Below are positions 1-4,648 of a DNA stretch of 6,002 nt, in pieces. The stretch is from Bacteroidales bacterium (GTDB lineage: Bacteria; Bacteroidota; Bacteroidia; Bacteroidales; UBA7960), in assembly GCA_007122745.1 (NCBI GenBank), contig SKTA01000167.1, forward strand, positions 1 to 6,002, in the 5' to 3' direction. The notes beneath the pieces were generated by a model. That model was not told where the DNA came from and searched no databases. It saw only the letters and a list, made by a program, of their open reading frames with translations. The position numbers and the translations under genes are program-made. How positions within the stretch are numbered: the stretch's first letter is position 1; each line of letters opens with the position of its first letter.

Positions 1-1005
1 GTGGTGATGACACCCCATGTTATGGCCCATTTCATGGATGTGTGTATAACCGGTGGCTGCCTGTTGTACCCGTGTAACGGAAAACCCCCGGGAGGGGATT
101 CCGGTTCTATCATTCAGCAACCAGGCTATACCGCCTGTATCACTAACCTCGGCAAACAAGGCAACCAGGTCTGCATTATGTGTGTTACGAAGGTTTATAA
201 CAGCCAGAGAGCCCGTTATGTATCCCAGGGCAGCACTGCCTCCGTCAGCCTCATTATAATTGACCTGATCAGAAAAAATCAGTCTGGCTGTCATGTTTAC
301 TTCACTGTTTTCGAGCACTAGCTGTGCATTGGCCATGGCAACAGCTACTAAATTTTCAATGCCACCTCCCTCCATGTTGGCCCAGGCCTGTGCATTCGGA
401 GTGTATAAAACCATTATATCAATATTTACCCACTCATCCGGATCCCTGTCTTTTCCTTCCAGACGTTCCTGAAGGCGTTTTTGCTCCAGCAACTCACTTT
501 CATCAAGTTCGGGGATCAGCGGTGGCGATGTTTCAAGAATATCCCGGTCGCGGGAATCCATCTCAAGCAGGTAATGGCGTTTTGTTTCTGCTTCACTGAT
601 GATTTTATAAAACATATTGCCCTTTGGAAAATAAATGGTTGCCAAGGTTCTGTCGCCTGTCGTTGCCAGCACAAGGTAAGCATCGTCATCCTTAAGAAGC
701 GCTGTCATCGATATGGTTCCGTTTATGTTTTCAATTACCCGCTGTACGGTTGCGGAAAAGTGCATATCATCAAAAAGGTGAATGTTAAGAACATCTCCGG
801 TCCGGATGGCGCTCTTTTGTCTGAATTTATTGTTAATCCGGACCTCCTGAAAACGAATAACGGCTTCCTTGTTGCTGTAAAAAGAAAGCGCTTCCTCCAT
901 TTGCTTTGTTTGAGGAATGTGTTTCTCAATAAGGTTTATTGTTTCCTGGTTGGCTCTTGCCTCAAAAAGGGAAAAGAGGAGAATAAACGTTAGAAAAAAT
1001 TTCAT
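1..1005 (-). CDS. Secreted metzincin-type zinc metallopeptidase (M12B/M72 reprolysin-like), 3' end cut by window edge
   Basis: This frame is open from an ATG at 1005 to the left edge without a stop, giving the first 335 residues; the C-terminus lies outside. Residues 1-18 (MKFFLTFILLFSLFEARA) form a short signal peptide with an ARA/N cleavage site, so the protein is exported. Residues 19 to about 170 look like a propeptide, ending in a highly charged stretch (about 151-190). The catalytic domain begins near DIMVLYTPNAQAW (196-208) and includes a NADLVALF strand (277-284). The zinc site is H324-E325-M-G-H328-N-M-G331-C-H-H334, an exact HExxHxxGxxH; E325 would be the catalytic base. These features match bacterial reprolysin-like or peptidyl-Asp-type endopeptidases. 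The missing part should hold the Met-turn and, as is common in this phylum, perhaps a type IX sorting domain; neither can be seen. The family is confident, the substrate unknown. Confidence 0.88.
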   Translation of the reverse strand, partial: MKFFLTFILLFSLFEARANQETINLIEKHIPQTKQMEEALSFYSNKEAVIRFQEVRINNKFRQKSAIRTGDVLNIHLFDDMHFSATVQRVIENINGTISMTALLKDDDAYLVLATTGDRTLATIYFPKGNMFYKIISEAETKRHYLLEMDSRDRDILETSPPLIPELDESELLEQKRLQERLEGKDRDPDEWVNIDIMVLYTPNAQAWANMEGGGIENLVAVAMANAQLVLENSEVNMTARLIFSDQVNYNEADGGSAALGYITGSLAVINLRNTHNADLVALFAEVSDTGGIAWLLNDRTGIPSRGFSVTRVQQAATGYTHIHEMGHNMGCHHH

Positions 1006-1038
1006 GGCAATGGTTGTAGAAATTCAAATGTTTGTGTT

Positions 1039-1046
1039 CAAAGATA
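1039..1046 (-). promoter_or_regulatory. -7 promoter element of the metallopeptidase gene
   Basis: Read on the minus strand this is TATCTTTG, an exact match to the Bacteroidota -7 consensus TAnnTTTG, and it ends 33 bases before the ATG at 1005. Transcription would start near 1032-1034, giving a leader of roughly 28 bases without a Shine-Dalgarno sequence. No clear TTTG-type -33 box lies 17-23 bases upstream. The element suggests that the protease is transcribed separately from the permease gene behind it. No intrinsic terminator is visible between the two genes, so read-through is also possible. Confidence 0.5.
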
Positions 1047-1057
1047 AAAAATCTTTG
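1039..1057. repeat. 7-bp perfect inverted repeat overlapping the protease promoter
   Basis: CAAAGAT (1039-1045) and ATCTTTG (1051-1057) are perfect reverse complements around a run of five A (1046-1050). One arm is largely the -7 element itself, so a protein bound here would cover the promoter. It may be an operator, or a chance result of an A/T-rich promoter. Confidence 0.45.
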
Positions 1058-1168
1058 GAAACCAGAAGGTCTTCTTGATTTTCAAATTTCAACAAACCAT
1101 CACAAACAGCTCTATATCAAAACCTTGTCTGAACGGAAACAAAGAAGTGGTGAAAAGGTCTGCGAGTA

Positions 1169-3604
1169 TCACTCATACTTCAGAGCCTCGACCGGGTTGA
1201 CCCCTGAAGAACGAACTGCGTGATAACCCACTGTAAGCAATGAAACCAACACGGCGATCATTCCTGAAAAGAGAAACGGAATAGGACTGATACCAATCCG
1301 GTAGGCAAAGCTTGCCAGCCAGGAGTCAACAAAATAGAATGCTGATGCTGATGCAATGGCAATGGCAACAAGCATCAGCCAGAGGTATTCCTTATACAGC
1401 AGGTGAAGGATGTTGGCGGTTGAGGCACCATGAACTACCCTGATGCCAATCTCCTTCGTTTTTTGCTCGGCAGAAAACCCTGCCAGTCCAAACAGTCCCA
1501 TCAGTGAGAGAAAAACACACAAAGCGGCAAAGGTGGCAAACAGGTGACCCAGGTTTTCATAACTTTGGATGGACAGATAATGTCTCTCATCCATAAACTG
1601 GTGACGCATTGGTAAAAATCCAGCCACGTCATGCCACATATTCTCTATACCCAACAGCACGCCCGGATCTGCATCCGGTTGTAGCCTGATACTTAACTGC
1701 GTTCCTTGTTCTACAGGTATGATGACCAGGGGTATTATCTGCTGTTCAAAGGGAGCCAGATGGAAGTCTTTAACTACACCAATAACCCTGCGGCTTTCTT
1801 CTGCTGCATTTCCAAGGTGCCGAATCCGTTTTCCAACCGGATCTTCCCAACCAAACAAATGGGCTGCGGTTTCGTTTATCACAAACGATTCTGTTAAATC
1901 TGTTTTAAGGTTGGGGTCATAAAACCTTCCATCAACGATCTTTAGTCCATAAACATCAGCAAATAATGGGTCCACGTGATATACACCGACCATTCGCTCT
2001 GCAAAACCATCCTCCGTTTCAACCTGCAAACCCCACTGTTGCAAGCCAATTCCAGGGCCCGGGATGTTTGACGATAAGCTTACCTGATCAACTGCAGCCA
2101 TCTGACTTATTTCATTTTTTAAGCGCTCTCTTTGGTGAGGTTCCAGGTCATAAACATTCATTATCATAATCTCTTTTGTTTCATAACCCAGATCCTTGTT
2201 ACGCATAAAAAACAGCTGTTGCACGACAACCAGAGTGGCCGTGATCATGAATACGGAAATGGTAAACTGAAATCCAACCAACAGTTTTCGAACCAGGAGG
2301 TTTTTGTCGGACAGACTTATCTGCTGCTTCAAAACCTCAATGGGTTTAAAACCTGACAAATAGAGTGCCGGGTAGCTTCCCGACAACAAACCTGTAAATA
2401 AAACCAGTAACAAAACGATAGCTGTAAAGCGCAAGTCAAGCAACAGGCCAAATGAGAGGTTCTTGATCATAAGTTGGCTAAAAACCGGCAGGAACAATTC
2501 AACCCAAAGCAGCGCAAGCAGAAGTGCAACAAAGCTAACAAGAAGCGATTCAGACAGAAATTGCCTGATCAGGCTTGTCCTGTTTGCACCGAGTACTTTA
2601 CGCACTCCCACCTCTTTAGAGCGTTTAGAGGAGCGGGCGATGGCCATGTTCATGTAATTAACCGTGGCGATAGAAAGGAGAAAAATGGCGATGGTGATAA
2701 AAATATAGACAAAAACCCGATCACCTTTTGCGGGTATCTCTTCAGGGTTAAATGGCTCATATACTTCATCCTTCAGAAAGTACAGCTCTTTCATTGGCCG
2801 CAAATGCAACATGAAATAACCATCCGGTACATGTTCAGCAAAATCGGACAGAATGTTTTCCTGAACAAATGCTTCCAGTTTGGCATTAAACTCCGGCGTG
2901 TTCAAATCCTGATTGGCAAGCAGATAGGTTACAAAATTGTTCGTAAAGTAAGAGTCTGCCATCATTCCCTGACCAATCACGCCATCCAGGGAGTTCCAAT
3001 ACATCAGCATGCGGAACTTAAAATGGGAATTATGAGGAATGTCCTCAATCACAGCACCTACTTCAATATGATGTTCTTTGTCAAAAACAAAAATCTTACC
3101 CACTGGATCTCCGGGACCAAAAATCCTTTTTGCTGTACTTTGTGTCAGAACGGCAATGTTGTTATGCCGCAAAGAGGCAACAGGGTCACCGTATACAACA
3201 CGATGGGTGAAAAAATCAAAAAAATTGGAATCAACAAGCAAAATCCCCTTTTCATACAAGCTGTTATCTTCGTATTGAATCAAAGATTCAGAAAGCAAAA
3301 GATCCATTGACAACATTCGCAGATAATCGTCAATCTCCGGAAAGTTATTCCTCAGGTCGGGACCTGCCGGATATGAGCTGATGCCGGCTTTTATTGGGGG
3401 ACCGCCTATCCCGATTTCTATACCCACACGGTAGAGCAGATCATAATTTTCATGATGCGCATCCGCAGCCAGTTCGTGTTGCACATAGAGCATGATGATT
3501 ATTGCCGAGGCCAGCCCAACAGACAACCCCAGCACGTTAATGATCGAATACAGAAAATTTTTTCTGAAATTTCTCCACGCAATACTGAAATAGTTTCTAA
3601 TCAT
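1169..3604 (-). CDS. ABC transporter permease, two FtsX/MacB-type halves
   Basis: The 811-residue protein is an inner-membrane permease of the MacB/FtsX superfamily, full length for the Bacteroidota group of about 800 residues. It has two tandem halves. A first membrane helix (about 18-42) precedes a periplasmic MacB-like core domain (to about 295), then three helices (about 297-321, 350-374, 392-416). A fifth helix (about 439-462) precedes a second periplasmic domain, then three more helices (about 684-710, 739-762, 771-797). The cytoplasmic coupling motifs are KEVGVRKVLGAN (330-341) and the more divergent KEIGIRVVHGAS (717-728), and the C-terminus reads NPVEALKYE. Family members use a separate ATPase and couple ATP hydrolysis to periplasmic work or efflux of peptides, lipids or drugs. 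No ATPase gene is in this window and the substrate cannot be told. I chose the ATG at 3604 because MIRNYFSIAWRNFRKN is the usual family start; an in-frame TTG at 3610 would add two residues. Stop TGA at 1169-1171. Confidence 0.93.
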   Translation of the reverse strand: MIRNYFSIAWRNFRKNFLYSIINVLGLSVGLASAIIIMLYVQHELAADAHHENYDLLYRVGIEIGIGGPPIKAGISSYPAGPDLRNNFPEIDDYLRMLSMDLLLSESLIQYEDNSLYEKGILLVDSNFFDFFTHRVVYGDPVASLRHNNIAVLTQSTAKRIFGPGDPVGKIFVFDKEHHIEVGAVIEDIPHNSHFKFRMLMYWNSLDGVIGQGMMADSYFTNNFVTYLLANQDLNTPEFNAKLEAFVQENILSDFAEHVPDGYFMLHLRPMKELYFLKDEVYEPFNPEEIPAKGDRVFVYIFITIAIFLLSIATVNYMNMAIARSSKRSKEVGVRKVLGANRTSLIRQFLSESLLVSFVALLLALLWVELFLPVFSQLMIKNLSFGLLLDLRFTAIVLLLVLFTGLLSGSYPALYLSGFKPIEVLKQQISLSDKNLLVRKLLVGFQFTISVFMITATLVVVQQLFFMRNKDLGYETKEIMIMNVYDLEPHQRERLKNEISQMAAVDQVSLSSNIPGPGIGLQQWGLQVETEDGFAERMVGVYHVDPLFADVYGLKIVDGRFYDPNLKTDLTESFVINETAAHLFGWEDPVGKRIRHLGNAAEESRRVIGVVKDFHLAPFEQQIIPLVIIPVEQGTQLSIRLQPDADPGVLLGIENMWHDVAGFLPMRHQFMDERHYLSIQSYENLGHLFATFAALCVFLSLMGLFGLAGFSAEQKTKEIGIRVVHGASTANILHLLYKEYLWLMLVAIAIASASAFYFVDSWLASFAYRIGISPIPFLFSGMIAVLVSLLTVGYHAVRSSGVNPVEALKYE

Positions 3605-3619
3605 TGACAATAAAATTTG

Positions 3620-3642
3620 TTAAAACATGCAGTATGTTTTAA
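3620..3642. repeat. 9-bp perfect inverted repeat upstream of the permease gene
   Basis: TTAAAACAT (3620-3628) and ATGTTTTAA (3634-3642) are perfect reverse complements around GCAGT. The repeat lies 16 bases upstream of the permease ATG, within its expected leader or promoter. It could be a protein-binding site or a leader hairpin near the ribosome site. Its core AAAACATGCA (3622-3631) recurs exactly at 3687-3696. Confidence 0.6.
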
Positions 3643-3670
3643 TACTTTATAGTGATATAATGGTTCCCTT

Positions 3671-3688
3671 CAATATTATTGAACAAAA
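3671..3688. repeat. 18-bp direct repeat, copy 1
   Basis: CAATATTATTGAACAAAA recurs at 3756-3773 with a single difference (T to C at the fourth base), in the same orientation and 85 bp away. This is about eight helical turns, so both copies would face the same side of the DNA. Each copy contains the small dyad TTGAACAA. On the minus strand each reads TTTTGTTCAATAATRTTG, which includes a near match to a -7 element (TAATRTTG), so the copies could also be alternative permease promoters. Confidence 0.65.
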
Positions 3689-3691
3689 AAC

Positions 3692-3704
3692 ATGCAAACT
3701 GCAT
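3692..3704. repeat. Small palindrome ATGCA-AAC-TGCAT related to the 3620-3642 repeat
   Basis: ATGCA (3692-3696) pairs with TGCAT (3700-3704) around AAC, and looser A/T symmetry continues outside (AACAAA at 3682-3687, TTTGTT at 3704-3709). It shares AAAACATGCA with the repeat at 3620-3642, 65 bp away. A related pair of imperfect palindromes in one intergenic region hints at two sites for one regulator. Confidence 0.4.
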
Positions 3705-3755
3705 TTGTTTGCTGATAATTAGCGTATAACATCGGGTTTACAACATTTTTTATCA

Positions 3756-3773
3756 CAACATTATTGAACAAAA
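3756..3773. repeat. 18-bp direct repeat, copy 2
   Basis: CAACATTATTGAACAAAA matches copy 1 (3671-3688) at 17 of 18 positions. This copy lies about 50 bp upstream of the -33 box proposed for superoxide dismutase and just downstream of the -7 element proposed for the permease, so a bound protein could act on either gene. Confidence 0.65.
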
Positions 3774-3801
3774 GCGCACACACTTGTCCGGACCCGAACA
3801 C

Positions 3802-3833
3802 CAAAACTATACCTGTCAGCATTTGGAGCCAAT
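3802..3833 (-). promoter_or_regulatory. Candidate promoter for the permease gene (ATTG, 20 bp, TAGTTTTG)
   Basis: On the minus strand the -7 element is TAGTTTTG (3802-3809), an exact TAnnTTTG match. After a 20-bp spacer comes ATTG (3830-3833), three of four matches to the TTTG -33 box. Use of this promoter would give the permease mRNA a leader of about 190 bases that carries both 18-bp repeats and both palindromes. A nearer promoter cannot be excluded, for example TAATATTG on the minus strand within repeat copy 1. Confidence 0.38.
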
Positions 3834-3853
3834 CTGTTTTTTGGTTATATTCG
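3822..3853 (+). promoter_or_regulatory. Candidate promoter of the superoxide dismutase gene (TTTG, 20 bp, TATATTCG)
   Basis: TTTG (3822-3825) is followed after exactly 20 bp by TATATTCG (3846-3853), one mismatch from the Bacteroidota -7 consensus TAnnTTTG. Transcription would start near 3859, about 25 bases before the ATG at 3885. The leader has no Shine-Dalgarno sequence and is A-rich before the start codon, as expected for this phylum. The promoter overlaps the candidate divergent permease promoter. Confidence 0.5.
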
Positions 3854-3884
3854 CTGAGAAATACAAACACAAAACCATCACATT

Positions 3885-4463
3885 ATGAAACATGTATTGC
3901 CAAAATTACCCTATTCTCCCGAGGCACTTGAGCCACACATTTCGAAAAAGACCATTGAATATCATTATGGGAAACACCATATGACCTATGTTCAGAAATT
4001 AAATGGCCTCATTGAGGGCACTTCATTTGAAGACATGAGCCTTGAAGACATCATCAAGAAAGCAGATGGAGGAATTTTCAACAATGCAGCGCAGGTTTGG
4101 AATCATACTTTTTACTGGGAAGGTTTCACTGCAAATGGCAAAAAAGATACCCCTGAGGGTGCGTTGCTTGAAGCGATTAACAAGGACTTTGGTTCGTTTG
4201 AAGACTTCAAAGAGGCTTTTTCTCAAAAAGCGGCAACTTTATTTGGGTCGGGATGGGCATGGCTTGTAAAGAAGAGTGACGGCAAACTGGAGATTGTACA
4301 GACCTCCAATGCTGAGAACCCGATGCGAACTGGTGATAAACCCCTGCTAACCTGCGATGTTTGGGAGCACGCCTATTATCTGGATTATCAGAACCGCAGG
4401 CCGGAATACATTGCTGCTTTCTGGAAGCTGGTTGACTGGGATATCATTTCAAATCGTTTCTAG
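3885..4463 (+). CDS. sodB: Superoxide dismutase, Fe type (Fe/Mn family)
   Basis: This complete 192-residue enzyme converts superoxide to hydrogen peroxide and oxygen in the cytoplasm; there is no signal peptide. The metal ligands are all present: H27 (in EYHYGKHHMTYV), H74 (in AAQVWNHTFYW), D158 and H162 (in DVWEHAYYLDY). The active-site residues H31, Y35 and W124-A125-W126 are also in place. Domain order is the family norm: an N-terminal helical hairpin, then a C-terminal alpha/beta domain with the GSGWAWLV strand. Q70 and A143 are the Fe-type pair; Mn enzymes usually have Gly at the first position and Gln at the second. Length and start (MKHVLPKLPYSPEALEP) fit the family, and the ATG at 3885 is the only sensible start. 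The gene is divergent from the permease and 185 bp from the kinase, and appears to be transcribed alone. Iron use is predicted; cambialistic activity with Mn is possible, as in related Bacteroidales enzymes. Confidence 0.97.
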   Translation: MKHVLPKLPYSPEALEPHISKKTIEYHYGKHHMTYVQKLNGLIEGTSFEDMSLEDIIKKADGGIFNNAAQVWNHTFYWEGFTANGKKDTPEGALLEAINKDFGSFEDFKEAFSQKAATLFGSGWAWLVKKSDGKLEIVQTSNAENPMRTGDKPLLTCDVWEHAYYLDYQNRRPEYIAAFWKLVDWDIISNRF

Positions 4464-4500
4464 TATAAAGCACACATCTCTTTTTCAGGGGTTTAAAAAA

Positions 4501-4527
4501 TGTTAAAGGCGTGTTAAATAGTGTTAA
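4501..4527 (+). promoter_or_regulatory. Three phased TGTTAA direct repeats upstream of the kinase promoter
   Basis: TGTTAA occurs at 4501-4506, 4512-4517 and 4522-4527, with start-to-start spacing of 11 and 10 bp, about one helical turn. The boxes end 27 bases before the -7 element at 4555-4562, roughly -67 to -41 from the expected transcription start. This is the layout of binding sites for OmpR/PhoB-type response regulators, which often control their own operon. That function is an inference; the repeats themselves are plain in the sequence. Confidence 0.55.
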
Positions 4528-4554
4528 GCACGGCCGGGGACACTTTTTGTCTTT

Positions 4555-4562
4555 TACTTTTG
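4555..4562 (+). promoter_or_regulatory. -7 promoter element for the histidine kinase gene
   Basis: TACTTTTG is an exact TAnnTTTG match, and transcription would start near 4568. There is no TTTG-like -33 box at the right distance, which fits a promoter that needs an activator, such as one bound to the TGTTAA boxes just upstream. The leader to the proposed TTG start at 4649 would be about 80 bases and would contain the stem-loop at 4573-4615. Confidence 0.5.
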
Positions 4563-4572
4563 TATAAGGAGA

Positions 4573-4615
4573 TTCAGGTCTGATTTTGGTGAAATTATTT
4601 CACCGAAAGCCTGAA
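4573..4615 (+). other. Strong stem-loop in the leader of the kinase gene
   Basis: The inner stem pairs TTTTGGTGAAA (4584-4594) with TTTCACCGAAA (4598-4608), 11 pairs including one G-U, around a three-base loop. An outer stem pairs TTCAGG (4573-4578) with CCTGAA (4610-4615), and the two stems are separated by an uneven internal loop. As DNA, bases 4588-4604 are a perfect 8-bp dyad around one T, so a repressor site is also possible. It is not a textbook terminator, because the T-rich run begins about 13 bases after the stem; an attenuator or a structured 5' leader is more likely. Confidence 0.6.
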
Positions 4616-4648
4616 AACCATTTCATTATTTTTTTGTTTGCGTTATTG

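Noticed and set aside
481..993. A 170-codon open frame on the plus strand opposite the protease gene
   Set aside because: The minus strand here encodes a coherent signal peptide, propeptide and metzincin domain. The plus-strand product is cysteine-rich and resembles nothing, so it is a shadow.
1164..1174. GAGT-ATC-ACTC at the permease stop codon as a terminator hairpin
   Set aside because: The stem is only 4 bp and no T-run follows on the minus strand.
2474..3310. A 278-codon open frame on the plus strand inside the permease gene
   Set aside because: It is antisense to a clear full-length membrane protein, and its translation is low-complexity and basic with no recognisable domain. It is a shadow of the real gene.
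4521..4548. Possible terminator after superoxide dismutase: GTGT (4521-4524) and ACAC (4540-4543) followed by TTTTT
   Set aside because: Only four pairs plus one wobble around a 14-base loop; the stem is too weak and overlaps the TGTTAA boxes and kinase promoter. I see no convincing intrinsic terminator for this gene.
4566..4571. AAGGAG, a perfect Shine-Dalgarno-like sequence before the kinase
   Set aside because: It lies at or next to the predicted transcription start and has no ATG, GTG or TTG at 5-10 bases (only CTG at 4580; GTG at 4589 is 17 bases away). Shine-Dalgarno use is also weak in this phylum.
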